Part shown: positions 1 to 8,253 of the stretch, piece after piece
Layout: the number at the start of each line of letters is the position of its first letter
Position numbering within the stretch: position 1 is the stretch's first letter
DNA from: an uncultured Aquimarina sp.
GTDB taxonomy: Bacteria > Bacteroidota > Bacteroidia > Flavobacteriales > Flavobacteriaceae
Direction: 5' to 3'
Length of the DNA stretch: 64,000 nucleotides
Assembly (NCBI GenBank): GCA_947498705.1
Contig: CANMLW010000001.1
Span: 558,001 to 622,000 of the forward strand
Translations under genes and position numbers: made by a program
Notes under the pieces: model-generated
Databases searched by the model: none
The model's input: the letters and a program-made list of their open reading frames with translations, nothing else
What the model was told of the DNA's origin: nothing

Positions 1-1
1 G

Positions 2-316
2 AAAATTGGCTATATTATTATGTTTTATTACATAGGTACCGGCTTATTTTTAGGAATTATAACACTAATGGATGAGGGATTAGAACTTGCTCTAGGTTTT
101 CATGCTGCGAATAACCTAGTTACTGTACTTTTGATAACAGCAGATTGGACTGCACTACAAACAGATTCTATATTCTTGGATATATCAGAACCAAGTGCTG
201 GATTTGATGTTTTTTTACCATTGTTAATTGTTTTTCCTATTATTTTTATGATACTGTCTAAAAAATATGGCTGGTCTGGATGGAAAAATAAGCTTTTTGG
301 AAATATTGTACCGTAA
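2..316 (+). CDS. CPBP-family intramembrane protease, C-terminal part
   Basis: The frame is open from the first base, so the gene begins before the window and only about 104 C-terminal residues are present. The segment FHAANNL matches the last conserved motif of CPBP (CAAX-protease/bacteriocin-processing-like) intramembrane metalloproteases, where the histidine and asparagine belong to the membrane active site. Hydrophobic segments flank it, one before the motif and one near the C-terminus (FLPLLIVFPIIFMIL). The EExxxR motif would lie upstream, outside the window. menE follows about 80 bases downstream on the same strand but appears to have its own promoter. The family call is reasonable; the substrate is unknown. 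Confidence 0.7.
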   Translation, partial: KIGYIIMFYYIGTGLFLGIITLMDEGLELALGFHAANNLVTVLLITADWTALQTDSIFLDISEPSAGFDVFLPLLIVFPIIFMILSKKYGWSGWKNKLFGNIVP

Positions 317-352
317 ATATCAGATAATAAAACCATAATGTACTCTTTACTT

Positions 353-383
353 TTTGTTAACCCACGGGTACATTATAAATTTG
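353..383 (+). promoter_or_regulatory. Candidate Bacteroidota promoter of menE
   Basis: TTTG (353-356) and TAAATTTG (376-383) are separated by 19 bases and match the -33/-7 consensus of the Bacteroidota primary sigma factor. The predicted start site lies only a few bases before the ATG at 394, which would give a nearly leaderless mRNA. Confidence 0.45.
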
Positions 384-393
384 AAATTTGAAT

Positions 394-1509
394 ATGCAAA
401 CAAGTAAAACCTTTTTTAAATTCGAAGTGCATCCAGAGTTTTCTGTTAATAAGAATACGCTGGATAGAGAAGGTTTAAAATATTTGGCATATAACTTTAT
501 TAAAGACGGTGAAGTTTATCAACAAGATATAGGTAATTTTTTGCTAAACTGGCTAAATGATAAAGATTACATTGTTGTGCAAACCTCTGGTTCTACGGGC
601 AAACCTAAAAAAATTAGAGTGCTTAAACAGCATATGATCAACAGTGCTCGTGCTACAGGTAGTTTTTTTAAGGTCGAAGCAAGCACTACTGCATTATTAT
701 GTTTATCCGCAACTTATATCGCAGGTAAGATGATGTTGGTAAGAGCCATGGTATTAGGATGGAAACTTGACCTGGCACCTCCTGTAACAAATCCTTTGGA
801 TAATATTTATAAACAATACGATTTTTGTGCAATGGTGCCGTTGCAATTAGATAATTCTCTAAACCGTTTACATTTAATTAAAAAATTAATTGTGGGTGGT
901 GGTACTATTTCAGAAAACTTAAAAAATTTAGTACAAGGTATTAAAACCAAAGTATATGAAACTTATGGGATGACAGAAACTGTTTCTCATATTGCTGCCA
1001 GAAGGATTAATCCTAAAAAAAAGGAAAAAAGAGAAACAAGATATTTTAAGGCATTACCAAATATTTCTATTAATCTAGATGATAGAGATTGTTTGATAAT
1101 AAAGGCTCCTCTTTTAAACAATGACATTATTACAACTAATGATGTAGTCGAATTAAAGACTTATAAAAAGTTTATTTGGAAAGGAAGATATGATAATGTT
1201 GTAAATAGTGGAGGGATTAAATTGTTTCCAGAGGAAATAGAAGCTAAGTTACAGCCTTTGATTGGACATCGTTTTTTTATTTCTTCATTACCAGATGACG
1301 CTTTAGGAAATAAGCTGATACTTCTTGTAGAACAGGTTTATGATAAAATTACTCATTTGTCTTTGCAAGAAAGTATAAGCAGCTTAAAAACTCTAGGAAA
1401 GTATGAAGTTCCTAAGGAAATATTTTTTCTTCCACAATTTATTGTGACAGAAAATGGTAAGTTACAACGTCAAAAAACACTGCAAATAGTGATTGATTTC
1501 AAACATTAA
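394..1509 (+). CDS. menE: O-succinylbenzoate--CoA ligase (menaquinone synthesis)
   Basis: An AMP-forming acyl-CoA synthetase of about 371 residues, the short length typical of Bacteroidota MenE. The ATP/AMP-binding P-loop SGSTGKPKK lies near residues 65-73, the adenylate motif YGMTE near 194, and the C-terminal hinge region with WKGRYDNVVNSGG near 268. MenE activates o-succinylbenzoate with CoA before the naphthoate-ring closure of menaquinone synthesis. I chose the ATG at 394; a TTG two codons upstream is also in frame but sits almost on the predicted transcription start. No other men gene is in the window. A generic AMP-ligase is the alternative, but the compact size favours MenE. Confidence 0.85.
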   Translation: MQTSKTFFKFEVHPEFSVNKNTLDREGLKYLAYNFIKDGEVYQQDIGNFLLNWLNDKDYIVVQTSGSTGKPKKIRVLKQHMINSARATGSFFKVEASTTALLCLSATYIAGKMMLVRAMVLGWKLDLAPPVTNPLDNIYKQYDFCAMVPLQLDNSLNRLHLIKKLIVGGGTISENLKNLVQGIKTKVYETYGMTETVSHIAARRINPKKKEKRETRYFKALPNISINLDDRDCLIIKAPLLNNDIITTNDVVELKTYKKFIWKGRYDNVVNSGGIKLFPEEIEAKLQPLIGHRFFISSLPDDALGNKLILLVEQVYDKITHLSLQESISSLKTLGKYEVPKEIFFLPQFIVTENGKLQRQKTLQIVIDFKH

Positions 1510-1527
1510 GTAAATGTTTATGTAAAA

Positions 1528-2343
1528 TCATTTAACTATCACTGAATCAATAACTTGAGTCGTTTTTATTTGTAAGTTTTTGGGTAGTATATTATCTTTA
1601 GGTAATACAGCAAGGTATCGATCGTTATTAGAATTATATACTTTTTTAAAGATCGGTTTATCAAAGTTAAGGGCATCGCAAATCTCTTTAATGAGATCAA
1701 GATGATATATCAAATCAGTACTTCCCAAATGAAAAACTCCCTTTTTTTTCTGATTAATGATATAATGTATTTGTTGTGTTAGTTTGGATATAGAAGTAGC
1801 ATTAATAATTACATTAGGAAACACTTCTATAGGAGCGTTTAGTTCGTACAGGGTTTTTATTTCTTGTACTCTAGGTGTAGTTGCTCCAAAAATCATAGGT
1901 ATTCGAGCAATTACATATTTGTGAGCAGGAAGCCTCATCAAGGCATTTTCTATCTTAATTTTAAATCTACCAAAAATACTTTCGCTTAAAGTTTTATCAT
2001 ACTCGTATGATGGAAAATTACTAAAATAGTCAAATACATTGGCACTAGAGAGAAATATTAGACGACATGAATTTGCACTGATCCATTTTATAATACGGTA
2101 GTGTGCATCAAGTTGTGAAGTAAAATTACCTCTAAACGCAGAAATGATAATTGTTGGTTTTAGATTGTCAAGAAGGATAGAAATATCTTCTAGTTCCATG
2201 TCATATTGAAAAAATTTTTGATTTTTTTCATAAAATGCATTGTCAGTTCGATACGTTCCATACGTATCAAAATAAGAATTGAGCTCTTTGTAGAGCGCAT
2301 TTCCTATAAACCCACTGGCACCTATGATTAAAATTTTTTCCAA
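1528..2343 (-). CDS. NAD-dependent epimerase/dehydratase, RmlD-like extended SDR
   Basis: 271 residues with an N-terminal Rossmann motif IIGASGFIG (residues 6-14), a serine-rich strand LSSANVF (about 98-104) and a YxxxK catalytic pair at Y113/K117. The architecture matches extended short-chain dehydrogenases of the dTDP-4-dehydrorhamnose-reductase type, which reduce or epimerise nucleotide sugars. It lies downstream of gcvT on the same strand but a strong terminator separates them, so it is probably its own unit. The substrate cannot be read from the sequence. It could serve the glycan cluster that starts at 6.5 kb (inference). Confidence 0.7.
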   Translation of the reverse strand: MEKILIIGASGFIGNALYKELNSYFDTYGTYRTDNAFYEKNQKFFQYDMELEDISILLDNLKPTIIISAFRGNFTSQLDAHYRIIKWISANSCRLIFLSSANVFDYFSNFPSYEYDKTLSESIFGRFKIKIENALMRLPAHKYVIARIPMIFGATTPRVQEIKTLYELNAPIEVFPNVIINATSISKLTQQIHYIINQKKKGVFHLGSTDLIYHLDLIKEICDALNFDKPIFKKVYNSNNDRYLAVLPKDNILPKNLQIKTTQVIDSVIVK

Positions 2344-2355
2344 AATATACGGTAT

Positions 2356-2406
2356 AAAAAAAGTTAAGTTTCAGAATATAATAAAATATAACCCCGAAAC
2401 TTAACT
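2356..2406 (-). terminator. Rho-independent terminator after gcvT
   Basis: Minus-strand inverted repeat with 11-bp arms AGTTAAGTTTC (2362-2372 and its complement at 2396-2406). It is followed on the minus strand by a run of T (complement of 2356-2361). It lies between the gcvT stop and the downstream SDR gene. Confidence 0.7.
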
Positions 2407-2428
2407 ATAATTATTTTTATGATGCTAA

Positions 2429-3511
2429 TTAACCTTTATAAAAGGGTAATTTAACAACTGTAGCAGCAACGGCATTTTTACGAACTTGTACATTTATTTT
2501 ACTACCTTGTTTAGAAAGGATAGTTGGTACATAACCCAAACCAATTCCTTTTCCTAAGGAAGGAGACATAGTACCAGAGGTTACTTCACCAATTTTAACT
2601 CCGTTTCCATCAACAATATCATAACCCTGACGAGGAATACCACGCTCATCAAATTCGAAGGCGATTAACTTTCTTTCTACTCCTTTTTCCTTCTGAGCTG
2701 CCAAATCATCAGCATTGATAAAGTCTTTGGTGAATTTTGTGATCCAACCCAAACCTGCTTCTATAGGAGAGGTTGTATCGTTTATATCATTTCCGTACAA
2801 ACAATATCCCATTTCTAGTCGTAAAGTATCTCTAGCTGCAAGACCGATCGGTTTGATACCAAAATCTGCTCCTGCTTCAAAAGCTTTATCCCATATTTGC
2901 TGTACTTCAGAGTTTTTACAATAGATCTCAAAGCCACCGCTACCTGTATATCCTGTTGCAGAAATGATAACATTCTCGACACCTGCAAATTCTGCAACTT
3001 CGAATGTGTAGAACTTCATTTCGGCAAGATTAACAGAAGTTAACGATTGCATTGCATCTACCGCCTTTGGTCCTTGAATAGCTAATAAAGAATATTCGTC
3101 TGATAAATTACGCATTTCTGCATTCATAGTATTGTGACTACTAATCCAATCCCAATCCTTTTGAATGTTTGACGCATTTACAACCAATAAGTATTTTTCA
3201 TCTTCTAATTTGTAAACAATAAGATCATCTACAATTCCACCTTTATCATTCGGTAAACAACTGTATTGTGCTTTTCCGTCTACCAATTTAGATGCATCGT
3301 TAGAAGTTACTTTTTGAATAAGGTCTAACGCGTTTGGACCAGTGATTAAAAATTCTCCCATATGAGATACATCAAAAACACCCACTCCTTTACGGACAGT
3401 TTCGTGTTCTATGTTGACACCTTCATAGGATACAGGCATATTATAACCAGCAAAAGGAACCATTTTTGCTCCTAATGCAATATGAGTTTCTGTTAAGGCA
3501 GTATTTTGCAT
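2429..3511 (-). CDS. gcvT: Glycine cleavage system T protein (aminomethyltransferase)
   Basis: 360 residues, close to the usual 364 of bacterial GcvT. The N-terminus [19 protein letters not shown], the segment FDVSHMGEF and the C-terminal [21 protein letters not shown] are family hallmarks. GcvT transfers the methylene group of the aminomethyl-lipoyl H protein to tetrahydrofolate, releasing ammonia. I start at the ATG at 3511 because the 21 in-frame residues upstream are not part of the conserved fold. gcvH and gcvP are not in the window, as is common in Bacteroidota where gcv genes are scattered. No glycine-riboswitch-like structure was recognised upstream. Confidence 0.93.
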   Translation of the reverse strand: MQNTALTETHIALGAKMVPFAGYNMPVSYEGVNIEHETVRKGVGVFDVSHMGEFLITGPNALDLIQKVTSNDASKLVDGKAQYSCLPNDKGGIVDDLIVYKLEDEKYLLVVNASNIQKDWDWISSHNTMNAEMRNLSDEYSLLAIQGPKAVDAMQSLTSVNLAEMKFYTFEVAEFAGVENVIISATGYTGSGGFEIYCKNSEVQQIWDKAFEAGADFGIKPIGLAARDTLRLEMGYCLYGNDINDTTSPIEAGLGWITKFTKDFINADDLAAQKEKGVERKLIAFEFDERGIPRQGYDIVDGNGVKIGEVTSGTMSPSLGKGIGLGYVPTILSKQGSKINVQVRKNAVAATVVKLPFYKG

Positions 3512-4010
3512 AATAATGTGATTTAATAATATCAAATTGAGGCCGAAAGTAACAAACTTTATGTAGGTATACAACGCTTTTTTGTTATAATCATATAGAA
3601 GCGGTTTAAACTTTTTTCAAATTGATAATAAAATGACTTTTTATAGCTACATTTTGTAATTATGAACTTAAATAATATTGCCGTATGCCTAAAAAATGTG
3701 CGGTTATTTTTAACTTTCAATTTAGAAGGCGATCATTACAAATTTTCTCTTTTTTGAGTCATTACAAGCTTTGTGAATGAATTACTAATAGCTAAAAGAA
3801 ATATACTAATATAGTAACTCTATAAAAAGATTGAATGTTATGGATTACTGACCAAATGCAAGTTTGAGAGTAAACAACCGACCTTAAAAAAGATCTAGTT
3901 TAGAGGCTTTATAGTAACTTTGAGGGTCATTGATGTTAAATTGCAACAATAGACGAAGATTGGAGGAGCGGATTAAAATTTGTTTATAGATTAAAAGACA
4001 TACATTGATC
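3512..4010. other. Intergenic region between gcvT and the Nudix gene
   Basis: About 500 bases between divergent genes. It is AT-rich with no open frame of coding character and no clear hairpin. The promoters of both neighbours must lie here, but I could not place convincing -33/-7 pairs. Confidence 0.5.
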
Positions 4011-4589
4011 ATGAAATACAAAATCAAAGAGGAGCACAGCGTGTATAAAGGGTTTTTAACAATTAAAAAGGCAACACTTGTACATGATAGGTTTCAAGAA
4101 GATACAGAGCCTATTACCTGTACACGTGAAATGTTGGATAAAGGTGATTGTGTAGGGGTTTTATTATATGAAAAAGATACGGACTGTCTTATCATGGTAA
4201 ATCAATTTCGCTATCCAACCGTAGAACATACCAATGGGTGGTTGTTAGAAATTGTGGCGGGAGGGATAGAAAACAATGAAGACCCAGAAAAAAGTGCAAT
4301 TAGAGAGATTGAAGAAGAAACAGGGTATAGAGTTAATGAATTAGAGTTTATTACTAGTTTTTACACAACACCAGGAAATTCTTCAGAACGCATGTTTCTC
4401 TATTATTCAGAAGTTATTAAAAGTGATAAATTATACGATGGAGGTGGAGTAAAAGGGGAATTAGAGGATATCCAAGTATACAAATTTAAGTGTTCAGAAA
4501 TTGATAAACTTTTAACTACAAATGCCATTGTTGATGCTAAATCTATTATAGCGCTACAATGGTTCAAAATGTATAAAAATAAAGATTAA
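4011..4589 (+). CDS. Nudix hydrolase (ADP-sugar / GDP-mannose pyrophosphatase-like)
   Basis: 192 residues with a perfect Nudix box (GX5EX7REUXEEXGU) at residues 84-106, including REIEEETGY. The preceding NQFRYP and the following TPGNSSERM and VKGELEDIQV segments resemble the ADP-ribose/GDP-mannose pyrophosphatase branch (NudF/NudK), which cleaves nucleoside-diphosphate sugars. The ATG at 4011 is preferred over a TTG two codons upstream. The gene is monocistronic and converges with the hypothetical gene at 4627. The exact substrate is inference. Confidence 0.8.
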   Translation: MKYKIKEEHSVYKGFLTIKKATLVHDRFQEDTEPITCTREMLDKGDCVGVLLYEKDTDCLIMVNQFRYPTVEHTNGWLLEIVAGGIENNEDPEKSAIREIEEETGYRVNELEFITSFYTTPGNSSERMFLYYSEVIKSDKLYDGGGVKGELEDIQVYKFKCSEIDKLLTTNAIVDAKSIIALQWFKMYKNKD

Positions 4590-4626
4590 GTAACGTGCCA
4601 AAATTATTAATGGGGAGCCATATTTA

Positions 4627-5178
4627 TTAGCAATCTATAGCAATCTCAATCTTTTTAAGTTGTTTCCAAACCTGATGTTCAAGGTTTTGCGGTGATATGT
4701 TAAACAAAATAAGATGTCTTTTGGTTTGATCACAATATTGTTGAGTTACAATGATGTTTAATTGTACTTCCTTGTTAGCGGTAAACGAATCATGAGTAAT
4801 TACTTTTCCTATAAAATGGGTATCATTTATTTTTTCAAAAAATGCTTTAGATTTAAAATCATCTTTTTTGACAAGGCCATTAAAATAAGCTTCCATTTCA
4901 CCTTCTAATTTCTTAGAAGATAATTTTGGATCTTCATTAATATTCCATAAAAATGCATAAGAAAAATAGTCCAAAGCAGTTATATCTCCCCAACCTGGTG
5001 CAAAACGTACATATTCTTCACCAGAGTATTTTAAATTGGGAGCAAACCCAAGAGGAAATTTAATTATCTCACTTTTCCAATTTTTTGGAGCAAGTAGTTT
5101 ATTTTCTGGACTATAAGTGTTACATTGTATAAAAAACAATGCATACATAATAAAAGGTACGGTTTTTGTACTAAACAT
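4627..5178 (-). CDS. Hypothetical secreted protein
   Basis: 183 residues with an N-terminal hydrophobic signal (VPFIMYALFFIQC). The cysteine at the end of that stretch could be a lipidation site, although FIQC is not an ideal lipobox. The mature part contains the segment GWGDITALDYFSYAFLW and ends with two cysteines (one in QYCDQ, one at the C-terminus). I do not recognise the family. It converges with the Nudix gene and is divergent from the M28-like gene at 5277, sharing a short intergenic region with it. Likely periplasmic or outer-membrane-attached, function unknown. Confidence 0.6.
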   Translation of the reverse strand: MFSTKTVPFIMYALFFIQCNTYSPENKLLAPKNWKSEIIKFPLGFAPNLKYSGEEYVRFAPGWGDITALDYFSYAFLWNINEDPKLSSKKLEGEMEAYFNGLVKKDDFKSKAFFEKINDTHFIGKVITHDSFTANKEVQLNIIVTQQYCDQTKRHLILFNISPQNLEHQVWKQLKKIEIAIDC

Positions 5179-5213
5179 GTGTGAAAGTTTATTTAAATGC
5201 TAAATGTACAAAA

Positions 5214-5243
5214 TTGTACAATCATAAGTTTTTAATAAATTTG
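5214..5243 (+). promoter_or_regulatory. Candidate promoter of the M28-like gene
   Basis: TTG at 5214-5216 and TAAATTTG at 5236-5243 with a 19-base spacer fit the Bacteroidota consensus. The ATG is 33 bases after the -7 box. Confidence 0.5.
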
Positions 5244-5276
5244 TAGACTGGGAAAAAAGAATACAAAATAAATAAA

Positions 5277-6158
5277 ATGAATACGTATAGAATATTTTTA
5301 CTACTTGTTATTATGTTGATTCAGAATGGTTTTTCGCAAACTGATTATGATCGACTGGAGGCCGAAATTATTAATGTTGAAAAAACAATTGTGGCCAAAC
5401 TTACGGGACATGAGCCCATAAAAGGAAGAAAAAAATTAAGCAGCAGAGCTTCTGACTCTGAACGTAAGGTTACTGCAGATTTTTTGTATAATTCTCTAAA
5501 AGACATAGGTCTTAAGGCTCAAAAACATGAGTATAATGTAAAGAATAAAAAAGGGGATATTTTTAAAGGAATGAATGTGTATGCAGAGATTCCCGCAACG
5601 AATGGTAGCAAAGAATATGTTATTATAGCCTCGCACTTTGATACTGTAGAGAATAGCCCAGGTGCTGTGCATAATGCTACAGGTGTGGCTATTGCTTTTT
5701 ATGTAGCAAAAAAAATAGCAGAATTAAAAGAACGTAACAAGAGTTTTATTGTGGTCTTTTTTGATCATTGGAAAAGTAATTTAATCGGAACCAGATTATT
5801 TACTAAAAAGTTGAAAGAAGAAAACTATACTATACACTCTATGCATCGAGCTGACTATATGGGTTGGGATAATGATGAAGATAGAGCTATTGAATTACTA
5901 GCTTCTAATATAAGTTTGGAATCATTATATCGTATAGAATCACCTGTGCCTATTTACAAAAGAATTGTAGCAACACCAGAGAGCAGATTCTTTGCCAATT
6001 TTGGTTTTGATACGGTAACATTGACAGCAGAATTAAGAAATGCTGATAATTCTCCCTTTGTTCGTAAAAGTGAAGATAAATATACTACGGTGAATTTTAA
6101 ATACCTGGCTTCTACAACCAATATTATATATAAAGTGATGAAATCACTGGCCAAATAA
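5277..6158 (+). CDS. M28-family peptidase-like secreted protein with eroded metal site
   Basis: 293 residues. A signal peptide (LLLVIMLIQNGFSQ) points to export. The fold of M28 zinc aminopeptidases is recognisable: ASHFDTVENSPGA (H120, D122) followed by NATGVAIA, then VVFFDHWKSNLIGTRLF. In active M28 enzymes the second block reads GADDNASG and the next carries an acidic EE pair. Here the DD is replaced by VH (131-132) and the EE position by WK or HW. No obvious C-terminal ligand histidine is present. I infer a pseudo-enzyme or a changed activity. It has its own promoter and a downstream hairpin. Confidence 0.7.
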   Translation: MNTYRIFLLLVIMLIQNGFSQTDYDRLEAEIINVEKTIVAKLTGHEPIKGRKKLSSRASDSERKVTADFLYNSLKDIGLKAQKHEYNVKNKKGDIFKGMNVYAEIPATNGSKEYVIIASHFDTVENSPGAVHNATGVAIAFYVAKKIAELKERNKSFIVVFFDHWKSNLIGTRLFTKKLKEENYTIHSMHRADYMGWDNDEDRAIELLASNISLESLYRIESPVPIYKRIVATPESRFFANFGFDTVTLTAELRNADNSPFVRKSEDKYTTVNFKYLASTTNIIYKVMKSLAK

Positions 6159-6168
6159 AAATATTATT

Positions 6169-6235
6169 AAGCCCATTTTCTTTTCTATTTAAGTGTTATT
6201 AATTTAATTCTTAGTGATGTGAAAATGGGTTTTAT
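6169..6235 (+). terminator. Terminator of the M28-like gene
   Basis: AAGCCCATTTTC (6169-6180) pairs with GAAAATGGGTTTT (6221-6233) across a 40-base AT-rich loop, with T-rich sequence after it. The rest of 6159-6523 is AT-rich and shows nothing beyond the promoter at 6469-6503. Confidence 0.5.
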
Positions 6236-6468
6236 TGTTTACATTTTTTTCTTCGTATTGTGATATTTACAATCTAAAAATATACTTCTACCATATTGAA
6301 TTGTAATATCTTATCTGTGTTTTTCTTTGCTTTCAAAACAGTGTTTTGTGAAAAAATATAGTCTTTTCGAGCGTTTATGAATATGCTTATATAATCAATA
6401 TTTTATTATCAAATTTATTATAACTATTGAAAAAAAGTAATAATACTATTGTCAAATTTTATTATTAC

Positions 6469-6503
6469 TTGTACTTCTTTCAATAAAATATGAATTATAT
6501 TTG
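6469..6503 (+). promoter_or_regulatory. Promoter of the glycan/radical-SAM operon
   Basis: TTG (6469-6471) and TATATTTG (6496-6503) with a 24-base spacer. It places the transcription start near 6510, so the first gene must start after that. This favours the TTG codon at 6524 over anything further upstream. Confidence 0.5.
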
Positions 6504-6523
6504 TTTACATAACACAAGTATCT

Positions 6524-7351
6524 TTGATTCATTTAACTGCCTCTTTAGTTCTTTATAATAATAATGTCGATGACGTTAATAAGGTAGTACACAGTCTTTT
6601 TTCTTCTTACCCAAACGCCAATTTATTTATTGTAGATAACTCTTCAAAAAGTAGAGAATTTCATTTTAAGAACTATAAAAATGTTACTTATATTTTTAAC
6701 GGTAAAAATCTAGGCTTTGGTATGGCACATAATATTGCCATTAAAAAAGCTATTACTTTAAAATCAAAATATCATGTGATTATGAATCCTGATATTAGCT
6801 TTAGTAAGGAAGTTATCAATAAGCTTATTGGTTTTATGGATCAAAATGGAGAAATAGGGCTGCTAATGCCAAAAATACTATACCCTTCTGGCAAACAACA
6901 GTTTTTATGTAAGCTGATACCAAGTCCTAAAAACTTAATTATAAGACGTTTTTCTCCTATTAAACGGTGGATTCAAAAGAATAATAAAACATATGAATTA
7001 CGTTTTTTTGAGCATGATAAAAATATAGAGATTCCTTACGTATCCGGATGTTTTATGTTCACAAGAACTGACATTCTTAAACAAGTAAGTGGATTTGACG
7101 AACGTTTCTTCTTATATTTTGAAGATTTGGATCTTACTAGACGTATTGGCAGAATATCCAAAACAGTTTTTTTTTCAGAAACAGCTGTTTATCACAAATA
7201 CAATAAAGAATCTTATACAAATAATAAGGTATTTATGCATCATATTGTATCATCAATTAAATACTTTAATAAATGGGGTTGGCTTGTTGATAGAGAAAGA
7301 AAAATTATAAATAAAAAAACGCTTCTTCAATTTTCTGAATATAAAAAATGA
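6524..7351 (+). CDS. Glycosyltransferase family 2 (rhamnosyltransferase-like)
   Basis: About 275 residues of a GT-A fold: N-terminal LTASLVLYNNNVDDV, the nucleotide-sugar region IVDNSSKS, NGKNLGFGMAHNIAI, MNPDI as the metal-binding region, and the acceptor-side motif FDERFFLYFEDLDLTRRIG typical of WbbL-like GT2 enzymes. It has no ATG near the conserved start; a stop codon lies at 6491-6493 in frame, and TTG at 6524 is the best start given the promoter at 6469-6503. Its stop overlaps the next gene by 4 bases, and five genes continue with overlaps, so they are co-transcribed. It probably adds a deoxyhexose to a cell-surface glycan. Confidence 0.8.
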   Translation: MIHLTASLVLYNNNVDDVNKVVHSLFSSYPNANLFIVDNSSKSREFHFKNYKNVTYIFNGKNLGFGMAHNIAIKKAITLKSKYHVIMNPDISFSKEVINKLIGFMDQNGEIGLLMPKILYPSGKQQFLCKLIPSPKNLIIRRFSPIKRWIQKNNKTYELRFFEHDKNIEIPYVSGCFMFTRTDILKQVSGFDERFFLYFEDLDLTRRIGRISKTVFFSETAVYHKYNKESYTNNKVFMHHIVSSIKYFNKWGWLVDRERKIINKKTLLQFSEYKK

Positions 7352-8253
7352 CTATTCTAAAAACTATAACATATTTTTCATTGTTTAACCATCCTCTTAC
7401 CAAAGAGGAAATATTTAGGTTTTGTAAATACACAAATAAAGAAGAATTTATAGAACGATTGGAGGAACTAGAGTATAAACAAATAATATATAATGTAAAG
7501 GATCATTATTTTTTTGAGCCTAATGGAAAAACGCTCCAAAAACGAATTAACGGAAATAAAGCGGCAGAAGAAATTATGCCTAAAGCTTGGGAAGTAGGAA
7601 AGTTCATTTCTAAGTTTCCTTATGTGAGAGGGGTATGTATTTCTGGATCACTTTCCAAAGGATATTTTGATAAAGATAGTGACATAGATTTTTTTATTAT
7701 CTCAGAAAAAAACAGATTATGGATTACAAGAACCTTCTTAGTACTTTATAAAAAAATGTTTTTACTAAACTCTAAAGAGTTTTTTTGTGTAAATTACTTC
7801 ATGAGTAGTGGATACTTAAAAGTTGATGAAGAAAATAGATTTACTGCTACCGAAGTTGCTACACTCGCTCCCTTGTACGGAAAAGAGATTTATACAGCAT
7901 TTACAAAGAGAAATGAATGGGTATATTCTTTCTTTCCAAACTTAGAAAAAGACATTGGTAACAATGCAAAAGAGATTCGTAAATCGACTTTATCTAAGCT
8001 AATAGAGTGGGGGTTAAACTCAAGAATAGGTGATTTTTTTGAACGTTTTTTTATGAAAAAAACGATTAAGAGGTGGAATAAAATGTTTAATCATTTATCA
8101 GATGAAGAATTTAAAATTGCTTTTAAATCTTCTGAAAATATGTCAAAACATCACCCTCAAAACTTTCAAACAAAGGTATTACATCGATTAAATGAAAGAT
8201 ATAGTGAAATAGAAAAAACGTACGGAATTAAACTAGATAAAGAATATGCTTAA
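7348..8253 (+). CDS. MNT-fold nucleotidyltransferase domain protein
   Basis: 301 residues. The first 60 resemble a winged-helix region. The central part carries the nucleotidyltransferase signature GSLSKG (about 100-105) followed by DSDIDFF with the catalytic D112xD114 pair. The C-terminal half is helical. Such proteins transfer a nucleotide to a small molecule or protein. The TTG/ATG junctions with neighbours overlap (ATGA with the GT2 gene, 8 bases with the radical SAM gene), tying it to glycan or lipid tailoring. The substrate is unknown. Similar proteins sit in Bacteroidota surface-polysaccharide loci (family knowledge, not checked). Confidence 0.7.
   Translation: MTILKTITYFSLFNHPLTKEEIFRFCKYTNKEEFIERLEELEYKQIIYNVKDHYFFEPNGKTLQKRINGNKAAEEIMPKAWEVGKFISKFPYVRGVCISGSLSKGYFDKDSDIDFFIISEKNRLWITRTFLVLYKKMFLLNSKEFFCVNYFMSSGYLKVDEENRFTATEVATLAPLYGKEIYTAFTKRNEWVYSFFPNLEKDIGNNAKEIRKSTLSKLIEWGLNSRIGDFFERFFMKKTIKRWNKMFNHLSDEEFKIAFKSSENMSKHHPQNFQTKVLHRLNERYSEIEKTYGIKLDKEYA

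Noticed and set aside
3512..4010. Glycine riboswitch before gcvT
   Set aside because: I looked for paired aptamer-like stems and found none.
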